From contig CM017559.1 in NCBI GenBank assembly GCA_007844125.1, positions 33,447,363 through 33,511,362 on the forward strand: DNA of 64,000 nt, in the 5' to 3' direction. Positions 22,874 to 32,715 of this stretch are shown here, one piece after another; positions within the stretch are counted from its first letter, which is position 1; each line of letters starts with the position of its first letter. Below the pieces are notes generated by a model. The model was not told where the DNA came from. It saw nothing but the letters and a program-made list of their open reading frames with translations, and did no database searches. This DNA comes from Sinonovacula constricta (Eukaryota; Mollusca; Bivalvia; Cardiida; Solecurtidae). The position numbers and the translations under genes were made by a program.

Positions 22874-23001
22874 CTCAAAGGAAATGGGAATGACAGACAA
22901 GATGTCCATGCTTCATTCAGGAAGCATCGCTTCGTTTCCTCATCATTAATACAAAAGCTAGCACCACCGATATCTGGATATGGCGGGTCCTGGTCGGCCA
23001 T
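22874..23001 (-). pseudogene. hAT transposase, exon 1
   Basis: This minus-strand frame starts with an ATG at 23001 (MADQDPPYPDIGG) and runs to SFPFPL, where GAG|GTATGC is a strong donor at 22874/22873. The exon is 128 bases and leaves two bases (AG) of an Arg codon. These join in phase with G 22278, which follows the acceptor CAACAG, giving ...FPLRTFGSK..., the usual lead-in to the zinc-finger part of this transposase family. Exon 1 was assigned from splice sites and phase, not from domain similarity, so it is an inference. It has no visible lesion. The intron is 22279-22873. Confidence 0.62.
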
Positions 23002-23305
23002 ATTTTCAGTAGAGGTCTATTTACAAGAAACTTTAATGTGACGTCATCGGTTCCTGATAGTCTTTAATAGAGCGCTGCGTTGAACTTTCGTACAAATATC
23101 AAGAAAGTCACATTTATAGAAATAAAACTCGTTTAGATTTCTTTTTTTAAATAAGATGATCGATCAATTAGCTGTTTGCTGCTAGTCTATACCCCTTTAC
23201 CCTTCCATTTTTATTGCATTTTTGACATTTTTATTTTTTTCATTTCTGAGAAAAAAGTGTAGGCACGTGCCTACAGTGCCTAAAGGAAGCTACGCCCCTG
23301 TCAGT

Positions 23306-24162
23306 TTGCATTGAGGCTTCAATTACAATGAGATATGACGATTATGAAAATTATTGGGTGGGTGTAAACTTACAGCATACAGATGGCGCTGCAGAAACAG
23401 GCTATTGCTTAAACAAACAAAAAGGAAAGTACATCTAGATACGATATTTCAAATTCGCGTCATTGCCTTTAGTAGATTTTTTGTCAATCAATCTGATATT
23501 ATCTGCCTACGCCATGGAATAAACCATTGTACTTTACATTACATAGGCTACGGTGTTGTTTAGTTTTCGGGATATATGGCTCTCTCCTTTAAACTTTAAA
23601 ATGAATTCGATTAAAAGATTTATGTTCTTCTACTATTTCAACGTTATGTTGTTAAATTGCATTATTGCAGTGAAAACAAAACAAATGAAGAACAAATAAT
23701 ATCTCGTGAAAGTATGTTTTATTTCTATTGTTCTGTAAAATTCTGTCACAGAAAACGAAAGTTAAATTTGAAGGTTTGTCTTTACACGAAATACAAAGTA
23801 GACTTGAATAATTTCATTATCGGTATACTAACATTTTCTGAAATTTTAAATATAAATTTTAAGTATAAAACAAACCCTTTTCTTCTCATGCTAAGAGGCC
23901 GACGGGTTGCATTTGAAACTGAGAAGATCGTTATTGGTGCTGCATTTACTGTTACTAGCTTGTCTGTAACCCTGATATCTTAGGCACCATGTTACCCAAT
24001 CAGTACTGATAGAAAGCTTTTTTGTCATACAAAAGTTATTCTTAAATGTTTCCAAAGCAATCCTCTCTTCAACTGCTGTAGTTTGGGTTACATTGTATTT
24101 CATCCAGTGATATGACCGTCGTAGCATTTATTTTAAAATTTGTTAGATGTTGGTGTGTTTTT
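23306..24162. other. AT-rich spacer
   Basis: This stretch contains the second copy of the dispersed repeat (23395-23600) and, at 24043-24112, a segment that recurs at 25601-25676. No gene is recognised. Confidence 0.5.
23395..23600. repeat. Dispersed repeat, copy 2 (partner at 10370)
   Basis: Same orientation as the copy at 10370-10580. Shared blocks include AAAGTACATCTAGATACGAT, CTGCCTACGCCATGGAATAA and TTTTCGGGATATATGG. It lies about 95 bp outside the right end of the hAT element. Confidence 0.55.
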
Positions 24163-25600
24163 AGCTCACCTGAGCACAATGTGCTCAAGGGAAGCTTTTG
24201 TGATACCGCTTCGTCCGTCGTCCGTCAACATTTTAGCTTGTGAACACACTAGAGGCAACAATTTTTTTATCTTCATCAAACTTGGTCAGAATGTTTGTCT
24301 GCATGAAATCTTAAATTAGTTCATTATTGGGTCACCTGGGGTCAAAAAGTAGGTCACTAGGTCACATTTTAGGAAAAACAATAGAGACTACATTTATAGC
24401 CCAATATTCACCAAACTTAGTCAGAATTTTTGTCCTGGATGAGTTCGTAACTGAGTCACGTGGGGGTCAAAAAGTAGGTCACTAGGTCAGATCTTAAAAA
24501 AAGCTTGTGAACACCCTAGAGGCCCCATGTATAAGCCAAACTTCATCAAACTTGGTCAGAATGTTTGTCTACATGAAATCTTGGATGAGTTCGTAGCTGG
24601 ATCACGTGGGGTCAAAATGTAGGTCACTAGGTCAAATCTAAGAAAAAGCTTGTGAACACACTAGAGACCACATTTAAAGCCCAATCTTCACGAAACTTGG
24701 TCAGAAAGTTTGTCTGCATGAAATCCTGGATGAGTTCGTAACTGGGTTATGTTGGGTCAAAAAGTAGGACACTAGGTCAAATCTTAGAAAAAGCTTGTAA
24801 TCACATTAGAGGCCCCATTTATAGGCCAAACTTCATCAAACTTCGTCCGTCGTCCGTCGTCAATATTTTAGCTTGTGAGCACACTAGAGGCCACAATTTT
24901 TATCCAATCTTCATCAAACTAGCTCAGAATGTTTGTCTACATTAAATCTTGGATGAGTTCGTAACTGAGTCACGTGGGGTCAAAAGTAGGTCACTAGGTC
25001 AAATCTTAGAAAAAGCTTGTGAACACACTAGAGGCCACATGTATAGCCCAATCTTCACCAAACTTGGTCAGAATGTTTGTCTGCATAAAATCCTGGATGA
25101 GTTCGTAACTGAGTCACGTGGGGTCAAAAAGTAGGTCACTAGGTCAAATCTTAGAAAGAGCTTGTAAACACACTAGAGGCCACATTTATAGCCCAATCTT
25201 CATCAAACTTGGTCAGAATGTTTTTCTACATGAAATCCTGGATGAGTTCGTTATTGGGTCATATTGGGTCAAAAAGTAGGTCACTAGGTTACATTTTAGA
25301 AAAACTGTTGTGTGTGGAAACACTTAAGAGGCTACATTGATGGCCCAGTCTTGACTGAACTTGACCCGCATGTTTGCCAGTATGAAATCTTTTATATGTC
25401 TTGAAGTGAGTCATGTGGATTCAGTAGGTTACTTGGTAAAATTTTAGAAAACGTTATCAACCCATTGGCCACACTACTGGACCAATCTTCACCGAAGATT
25501 TCTAAAGTAAATAAATCATTATTAATTGATGCCAGATTTGAACCTACTAAAAGCCTGTGTCATCAGGTGAGCGATTAAGGGCCACCATGACCCTCTTGTT
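24163..25600 (+). mobile_element. Bivalve-type repeat element with about ten 140-bp internal units
   Basis: The left end is AGCTCACCTGAGCACAATG; near the right end TCAGGTGAGCGATTAAGGGC (25563-25582) supplies the inverted partner of AGCTCACCTGA, followed by CATGACCCTCTTGTT. Between them, units of 138-150 bp start at about 24238, 24376, 24504, 24648, 24793, 24869, 25014, 25159, 25310 and 25450. They share GCTTGTGAACACACTAGAGG, CATCAAACTTGGTCAGAATG, TGGATGAGTTCGTAACTG, GTGGGGTCAAAAAGTAGG and TCACTAGGTCAAATCTTAG. One spacing is only 76 bp and contains a second copy of the head text CTTCGTCCGTCGTCCGTC. I recognise this family from bivalve genomes. It encodes no protein and is probably non-autonomous. 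Confidence 0.8.
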
Positions 25601-25740
25601 TCTAATTTCCAAAGTATTTCTTACTTCACTTACATCAACTATTGCAGTTTGTGCTACATTATATTTCATCCAGTGGGATGGGATTTGGGACTTGCCGGCA
25701 TTTTTGCCGATACTGTGCAGCGATATTTCATTATAGCACT
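25601..25740. other. Flank sharing sequence with the other side of the repeat element
   Basis: 25601-25676 resembles 24043-24112: both have TTTCCAAAG, a TCAACT-TGC/TGT-AGTTTG block, TACATTRTATTTCATCCAGT, then G-ATATG or G-GGATG. The two copies flank the element at 24163-25600 in the same orientation. Confidence 0.6.
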
Positions 25741-25940
25741 GGGGCACTGAACCTGGCCGGTCCATTATACCGACACCGACGAGTCAGGCGTGATGCTGTC
25801 CTCATAGCCCCAAGCGTTAGGAGGGAAGCCACTTCTACAAAAAAAATCTTCGGTTTGACCCAGCCGGGGTTTGAACCCGCGACCTCTCGACCCGCAAGCC
25901 GACGCTGTACCACTTGAGCTATTGTGGCCGGTCATCGAAT
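25741..25940 (-). repeat. tRNA-derived SINE, type 4
   Basis: On the minus strand the head near 25935 reads CCACAATAGCTCAAGTGGTA, then CAGCGTCGGCTTGCGGGTCG, then a box B GCGGGTTCAAACCCC. The body continues with a T run (AAGATTTTTTTTGTAG) and GTGGCTTCCCTCCTAACG, to about 25741. Clear box A and box B at tRNA-like spacing support a polymerase III origin. Pairing of the acceptor stem is poor, so it is not a tRNA gene. Confidence 0.72.
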
Positions 25941-26312
25941 TGTTTGACCGTGACGTCAAATGATCATGAAGAATTTACGTAGCATTTTTTTTTTGCATTA
26001 AGACGACCTAAAAGCTCCTCAACCGTTGAACTTTTAGTCCCGTAAAGTTAAGGATACTAAAATTATGCAGTGCTAGAGAACACATCGGCACTTTCCGTCG
26101 CTTTCCGAAACATTTAGGATTGTAGAAATGACCGAGGTGTTCCATTTGTTCCATTAAATATTCGCAGTAGCCTGCCTTGTAAGTTCAGACGAGTACCATT
26201 TTGATGGTATAGTTGTTACAGTTAACCTTTACAGCTTATGGTCCATTGTCATTTGCTTTATTCACATCGATAGTTAAATGGAAAATTATTCTGTCTTAAA
26301 TCAGATCAAATA

Positions 26313-26515
26313 GCGCAAGGTTAGAGCTCTGCAAAACCGGTTCAAGCATCCCAGTCAACCCTTTTGCCAACTGACCCTTCTAAGGTAACTATTTGGTATT
26401 CTCTTTTTAATATGACTTATCAAAGTTTTAATGTAACTTTTACATTTGACTTGCCTGTAAATAGCCTTTTTTGCCTTTACAAAGTTTAATATATGTTGCA
26501 ATACTAATATGACCC
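26313..26515 (+). repeat. R190 dispersed repeat, copy 1
   Basis: R190 is a name used only here for a family of about 190 bp. Its order of blocks is GCGAGGTTAGAGCGCTCTG, AAAACCGGTTTAAGCACC, CCAGTCGGCCCTTTTGCCGA, CTGACCGTTCCAAGGCGGTA, then TTCTCT, TAATGTCT, a CACATTTAxATTT stretch, GACTTGCxTGTGAATACC and TTGCCTTTGTCTA-GTGGTAG. This copy has GCGCAAGGTTAGAGCTCTGC, AAAACCGGTTCAAGCATCCC and GACTTGCCTGTAAATAGCC. No tRNA promoter boxes are seen in it. Confidence 0.7.
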
Positions 26516-27659
26516 TGTGTTATTGTCTTATTCAGAGGCAACACTATTTTATCTACAAAACTGTAATAAGAACAGCTATGCAACAAATATTAGAAAACGT
26601 AAAAGTGCAGTTTTTATTTTAAAACAAGGTAACACAATTATTTCAGCTAATAACAGAAAAAAAAATAATTTACCTTATGGAAAACCTAACAAAAACAGTC
26701 TTCCACTGCACCAAAGCTTAATCTTCATTTGCTGGTAGCGCTGTGTTTGAATAATTTGGTTGTTTGATTATGTAACATTTGTATTAGTTGCACGATTTGT
26801 TGTTTTGTTTTAGTGGTGATTCCTTTTTTGAAAAAGACATTGATCGTCTTTGTTTTTTATTGTCCCCAAATTAAAGAACATGGCCCCAAATTAGTTTTAA
26901 CCTTTCCAAGGTTTAAAAATATCTTGCAAGTTTCATATTATCCCGCATTGACCCTGTTTATACATCTTTAAGAAAGTTATTTTAAAACGCTGTTTAAAGG
27001 GTAAGTATTACTGTATTGCCCGAAGTTATTCAGTGATATATCTCTGTGTTCTTATACATTCGCTTTTGCCTAATTCTTTGGACACTGAGCAAATTATAAA
27101 GACAAATAATTTGAAAGAAAAAGGCCTATGTGAGAGTATAAATTTTTTATTGCATTTTCAGAATCGCTACAAGGAAAAAAGCGCCAGTAAAGGATCCCTT
27201 AAAGAGTAGTACGCGTGTTTTATTTAGGAATTGATGCAATTATTGTTACTTTCTTTTGGTATGTTTTTTAACATTCTATTAAATTCAACATTCTGTTAAA
27301 TTCAAGTCTAGAATTTACACTTAATATCATATGCATAGGATATTTTCATTTTATTTATCTCTGGCCACTGTTCGCTGCAATATAAGAAATGTAAGTATAA
27401 TACCCGCCCTTACCGTCTGCTACTTTAGTATATGAAACATAATTCCCCTGTCTTGGTGTCATAATGTTTGAATGAAATATTATTTTCAGAAATGAAATCG
27501 GGAAAATAAGATTTAATCTATTTCTATCTGCTCGAAAGTTATTAATTTTTGAACGTTTTTCTACTTTCTACAACATTCGGAAGCAACAGTGAAATTTGCT
27601 TATAATTTAACGAATTGATAAGCACTTTTTCATGCGTCATTTATGGTATTCAATTAACT

Positions 27660-27735
27660 TATATGCATTGGCCGATCGTTCCAATGCGGTAACTGTTGAT
27701 TCGTTCTATTTACTTTAATGTCTTGTCACAGTTTT
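27660..27735 (+). repeat. R190 fragment
   Basis: Only the middle is present: GGCCGATCGTTCCAATGCGG, then TAACTGTTGATTCG and TTTAATGTCTTGTCACAG. Confidence 0.5.
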
Positions 27736-28486
27736 GTATCGACCGATCCATTCTGTTACTCTCTATTCATCGCCCGTGGGATATTTAGTTAGCTTTTCGC
27801 CGTTTCTGGTAATGATATTTCATTGGTCGCTTTATAATCCGATGAAGATTTCAGTCCAATGATAAAGCTTCTTCTTTCATTGTTTCGACAGACTTGTCAA
27901 AATGGCGATGTCTTTGTTACACTTCTAGTCTCCACGCTGAAGAGTATGGACTTTGTAAGCAGTATTATGATTGGCCAATCATTGTTCTATTCATTTCGGT
28001 AAGACGGTCGATGAATGTAGTGAAATGGAATAGTCGAATATTAACACATCCGATAAATGGACAATGTAATGCCCTCGTACTTCATGTCATACAAATGACA
28101 CTAGTCACAAGTGGTTTCTCATGGGACAGAAAGTCTATGGTTTGTAATAGTTCATTTACTAAGTCAATTTGCATAGAATGATCGAATGCAAATATTGGAT
28201 ACCATGTTGTAAGGAGGCTTTCTTGGTAGATTAGAAGCCTAGGTTTGTGAGTGTCTCATTAGGTACGGCGCACATATTGTCATCGTTATGCTAATGGTGA
28301 CAAAAGCTGTTACTGGTAAACAACTGCAGACAAAGGTCATGGTGGAATCAAGGACCCAACGTAGTTCAGCTAAAACGTCCTGGGAAGAATGATATTATGT
28401 TGGTTAAGGATATCAAAATATCAAAATTAATCATGATTTCGTTATATCTTAACAGGTTTGATTGTAAGGAAATCGTGTCTGAGTTG

Positions 28487-28525
28487 TGTGTCTGTGTGTG
28501 TGTGTGTGTGTGGGGGGGGGGGGGG
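28487..28525. repeat. TG repeat followed by a G14 run
   Basis: A (TG)n stretch runs into 14 consecutive G (28512-28525). Runs of this type are unstable and also prone to sequencing error. Confidence 0.85.
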
Positions 28526-28794
28526 TGTCTAAATCAATCGCGGGAAAATGATACCTCACTCCAGTACTGATAAAATATTATTCTTTTTCCTTAAGCATCA
28601 TAGTTGCCTAGTTCAGATTTCCCAGTGCATTAGAATCTTCACATATCCTTGTCATATTTTCATTGCCATTGCACCTAATAATCGGAAGTTTCAAAAAAGA
28701 ATACAAGTCTGCTGCTTTAGGTGATCAGTCTCTTCGTCAGACACACTTTCGCTGCTTCTAGACACAAAAATATGACAAGGTAATATGAGATATG

Positions 28795-28920
28795 TAACAT
28801 ATATTCAATTTTGAAAAGGCACAAGACAAAAGTATTCACATGCAAGTCAAATGTAAAAAGAACAGAAACTAAGATGAAATATCACATACAACTGAGTAAT
28901 CACAACAGTTAGTCCTGGTA
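28795..28920 (-). repeat. R190 copy, minus strand
   Basis: The minus strand reads ACTAACTGTTGTGATTACTC, TTTTTACATTTGACTTGC and ATGTGAATACTTTTGTCTTG, matching the second half of R190, closest to the copy at 42710. Confidence 0.55.
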
Positions 28921-29136
28921 TGGGAATAGAGTAATCAGTTTTATTTAAATTTCTATTTTAGATTATTATTGATCTCTACTAAGTAAAACATCTTGTAAAA
29001 ATATGTACTTGTATCTGTACACCAGCTATGTACTTTACACAAACAATAATTGCCTCTCAACATGTAAAACTACATTTATATTTGTAATTTCAATGTTTAA
29101 TTTCGCGTCATGCAGCACATTGTTTAGTTTAAGTTT

Positions 29137-29208
29137 CTTCAATCTTGTACACATCTTCAATCTTGTACACATCTTCAATCATGTACACATCTTCAGTCTT
29201 GTACACAT
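29137..29208. repeat. 18-bp tandem repeat, 4 units
   Basis: CTTCAATCTTGTACACAT is repeated four times, with single-base changes in units three and four. It stands 25 bp in front of an R190 copy. Confidence 0.88.
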
Positions 29209-29233
29209 AGTCGTACGATATCGTCATTATGAA

Positions 29234-29440
29234 TAGCGCGAGGTTTGAGCGCTACGTAAAGTTAAGGCACCCAGTCTGTCCTTTTTGCCTACTGACCGTT
29301 CCAAAGCTGTTACTGCTTTTTCCTCTATTTGTGTAATGTCTTGTCTTTTTGATTTTGTACTTTTACATTTACTTCTTGTACTTGTACATGTACGTGCTTT
29401 TGTAAAGTGGTAGCTTATATTTTGACATATCTTGTAAGAC
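29234..29440 (+). repeat. R190 copy 2
   Basis: Contains GCGCGAGGTTTGAGCGCTAC, GGCACCCAGTCTGTCC, CTACTGACCGTTCCAAAGC, TGTGTAATGTCTTGTC, and a 3' end AAGTGGTAGCTTATATTTTG. Confidence 0.7.
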
Positions 29441-29527
29441 ATTTTCCGTTATTTCTTATTATATTATCAACCAGAAAGCTTTATGATTTGACATTCAATA
29501 TTTATTTATCTCAGTTTTTGAATAGTA

Positions 29528-29668
29528 TTATATTTGCTTGAGCGTTAGCAAGGGAGCTATACCACTACCATTTTAACGACTTTGGTATGTCGCGGCCCGG
29601 GATCGAACCCGGGGCCTTCCGTACCTGGAGCCGACGCTCTACCGATTGCGCTTCCAGGTCCGGTGACA
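29528..29668 (-). repeat. tRNA-derived SINE, type 2, truncated copy
   Basis: Same family and orientation as 2812-3135. The minus strand has GCGCAATCGGTAGAGCGTCG (box A) and CCCCGGGTTCGATCCCGG (a perfect box B core), followed by AAAGTCGTTAAAATGGTAG and GCTAACGCTCAAGCAAATAT. It stops where the other copy continues. Confidence 0.75.
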
Positions 29669-32394
29669 TATATTCAGCAGGCTAGTAGCCTAGAAGTGAG
29701 ATATTCGTCAAAGATAATCGTTGCAAAACTTTGAGATTACACAGAAGTTGCTTTAATATTATGAATAAATTTTATAATTTTTTTTCAACATAAACAAAAG
29801 TTATCTCATGCATTTGTCATAACTACTTTCATAAATGCAACAGTGCTGTAATAACTCGGCGTAACATTCTAATAGATTGTCGAACCATCGTCGTTCTTGT
29901 GTCAGTCATCGGCGCCACACTTGAGAGCCGGACCCCTTATGGAATAGCACTGTAATTAACGTAGAAGGCTGTAGTAGGATGTCTGGGAATATCTTGGTGA
30001 GTGTTTTCTTAAAAACACGCCTTTTCTTTCTTTTGAGAATTTAATTGGTGCTTGCAATTGCAAATACCAATGTAGGCAGTAGTAACAAAACGCAGGTAAT
30101 AATATGAATTTGCAGCAGTTTGGCTCGGTCTTGGCGATTGTTTAAGAATCATGTATAATTGAGGTAACAATGTTGCTTGCAATTCAAAACATCCGTGTAC
30201 GAAGTCAGTATTATTAATAACAATGCGTATCAATCAATCGAGAATGGCCGCTCAGTATATATGCGTCTTTTAGTTATTTAATGATAATTCTGGTTACTGT
30301 AAGCCCTTCCATTTCATTTCCTTGTGCTAAGCATAAGGTCTATTTGTGGTGGAGTTCATACTCCCATATTCCTTTTTTTGTAACCATACAAACAAATTGC
30401 TATAGTGGGAGTCAATCATATGTCCATGGAGTACTATGTTGTACATGTAGATACCGACGTCCGCGTATTGGGTTTGACGATATACCTTTTGAAATATTTA
30501 TTTAATTTTCAAAGGGTATATTTTAAACAGTAATCTGCATAATTAAAAAGATTACTCAAACTGCATGTGTATAAAAACAAAATCGAGGTTTTATTAATAT
30601 AAAATTAAAGAGCCATTCAGAATCAGTTATACCTCCTGTTAAATTATTGGCATTAAGGCACGTGTTTCTATAAGATGCCAAAAAAGCAGTAAAATACTTA
30701 CTGACTTACAATAAAATGTATGTACTCCGTCTATTAACAAATGAACGTGAAAGGAAATGTCTTCTACTATTTTAACGACTTTGTTCACTAGAAATAGCTA
30801 GAATAACTAGAAATTCGGTATCTTTGTATACGTCTTGTACTGGATCATCTGCTATAATTGTTTTACTTCGGTGTCTATTTACATTTAAGTTTTACTACGT
30901 ATCTTAAATTTTATCCCTGTTTATAATGTTCAGGCAAGTGGTTTATTTATTTATTTTACGATATTTTACGATTTGAATAATGCTAGTTTGTATTGAAAAT
31001 AATTTAACAAATTGGATAAGTGTATTCTGAAAGCTATGGGCCACTATTGTTGTTTGTGTGCTTACACATTTTACTATCGGTGGTAATTGGAATTTATCCA
31101 AGAAATTATTGAAATCGCAGTCACTATTAAATATACAATTATATTTTGTAAACACATGTATATCCTTTGGACAGATGTAAAAATATTAAAAAAGCAAAAC
31201 TGTGAGTGGAAGATAAAAATTGAAAAAAGTGCAAGGTTCAGCGCATCTAGATGCCTTTATCTGTTCAGTAAATTTAAAACATTGTAAAAACGGGTATAAT
31301 CTTCTTAGTCGAATATGTTAAGTAATTGTCTAAAAAGAATTTGTTACGGGACGGGCATCAATCCGCCCTTAACATGCAAATATTGACTGACCGGTAACCT
31401 TGGTTTTCTGTGTGTGTATTAGTCTCATCTCAGTGTTTTTATCATGAGGCTTGTGTATGCGAACGCGTGTGCGCGAACGTGTGTGTGCGTGCGTGTGTGT
31501 TAGGTAAGTCGACTTACCTCAGTGACTTATGTTTTGACTTCTCAGTGCAGCGGCTCGGGTACCACGGTTCGAGTTCTGCTCTGTGTCGATAATTCTCTCT
31601 TTGTTAAATTGTAAGATGGGGGCTTGAACCGCCCGAAAATGGATTTTAAATAAATGCCAAAATAGTTTCAGGTCATCAACTTGATTTCTTTGCCTCTACC
31701 CTCTATTGTCATAGCTTTCCTTGCTTCTGTGTACAGCATCAATTACTGAAGTCTACTTTACGGAGTCGAGTCTTCATATTTTCGTCTTTTCACGCCGTCT
31801 GCACGAGATCGAATCCCGATTGGTGCTTATAATTCTTTCAAGCCATTCGTTGTTACGGTTGTCGTAAGATATGCTTGTTGTTTTGAAACAAACGAACGAA
31901 TGGCAGTACCCAAAATGCATGCAAAAATGCGAAACAGACATGCGCGAAGGAATCCTTATTTGCTATTCTCAAAAAGTCTTTTTAATGTTTGCTTTTTCGC
32001 GATTTAATAAATTGGCAACCAGGAAAGCAATTGCAAAATTCTCAGAAAGAACACATACACGTCATGAAAAACAACACCGTTAACTTCTCAGGGTGTATTC
32101 AGTCACCACAGCATCAATGTCGACGTTTCATTCGCAATACGTAATAAATACGAGACGATACCTGCACGATAAAAGCCGGTATGTCATCCGCCTAGTATGT
32201 CTCTATTGTTTTATTCGTGCAATTCAATATGTATATTTTAAGAAAATCATAGATGTTACATTATAAGATATCTATTGCGTCGTGGAAACTTAGTAACTAA
32301 GATTTGCACTTATAAATAAAATAGAACCAACAAGACAAACCAAAGACAATTATAGAAACACAACTGAACACATACATTTTTTTTTAAAACTGAG
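29669..32394. other. AT-rich spacer
   Basis: No gene is recognised. A GT-rich stretch lies near 31455-31502. A short R190-like text lies near 31385-31440 (GACCGGTAACCTTGGTTTTC, then ATCTCAGTGTTTTTATC). Box B-like texts occur at 31560-31580 and 31800-31830 (GAGATCGAATCCCGATTGG), too isolated to call SINEs. Confidence 0.45.
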
Positions 32395-32565
32395 ACATTA
32401 ACAGCTTAGTGTGTCCTGTTCCTAGCTGACCATTGCAAGACGATACCTGTGTGCTTTTCTCTAATTGTGTAATTACATGTCTCTGTGTGGTGTCATTTAT
32501 GCTTGTAATTAGCATATTTGTGTCTTTGTCTAGTGGTAGCTCATATTTTAATATAAGTTACATTA
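32395..32565 (+). repeat. R190 copy 3, diverged
   Basis: Has GTCCTGTTCCTAGCTGACCA, TGTGTAATTACATGTCTC, and the 3' block TTTGTCTAGTGGTAGCTCAT. Confidence 0.6.
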
Positions 32566-32667
32566 TACGGAAAATATAGGTTCATTTCCATTTATTTATT
32601 TATCTATTTAATTTAATACACATAGCACATAAACAGGTTTATCTCGCCATTTTTAATTACACGTTTT

Positions 32668-32715
32668 TTCAGCTGACGTGCGGTGGGTCGGTTTGGTACC
32701 CAGGTAATTGTTCGG
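32668..32715 (+). repeat. Fragment of SINE type 1 body
   Basis: TTTTTTCAGCTGACGTGCGG, then GGTACCCAGGTAATTGTTCG, matches the body of the SINE at 582-829 (positions 693-740 there). No head or tail is present. Confidence 0.55.

Larger units (their letters stand above)
20017..23300 (-). mobile_element. hAT DNA transposon with TIRs and 5-bp flanking repeat
   Basis: The left end is CAGGGGCGTAGCTTGG (20017-20032). The right end read on the minus strand is CAGGGGCGTAGCTTCC, so the terminal inverted repeats match at the first 14 positions. CAGGGGCG is a familiar hAT terminus. TCAGT stands directly outside both ends (20012-20016 and 23301-23305); longer flanks do not match, so the target duplication appears to be 5 bp, not the more common 8 bp. 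Subterminal repeats of GTAGGCAC or TAGGCAC follow each end, including the 18-bp palindrome TGTAGGCACGTGCCTACA at 23258-23275. The element is 3284 bp and holds one transposase gene on the minus strand. Confidence 0.88.
25941..28485. other. AT-rich spacer
   Basis: No exon is recognised. It contains one R190 copy (26313-26515) and a fragment (27660-27735). A 95-codon frame at 27894-28181 has no recognisable domain. Confidence 0.5.

Noticed and set aside
582..25940. Functional tRNA genes at 582, 3060, 4460, 22570 and 25890 (and 29600)
   Set aside because: Box A and box B are present, but acceptor stems do not pair, and the sequences continue into SINE bodies shared between copies.
27894..28181. 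95-codon frame as a host exon
   Set aside because: There is no domain, no convincing splice sites, and the residues look random; the length is within chance for this much sequence.
31385..31830. SINE with box B-like texts near 31560 and 31800
   Set aside because: No matching box A lies at the right distance and no second copy is in the window; only the short R190-like part is kept as a note.
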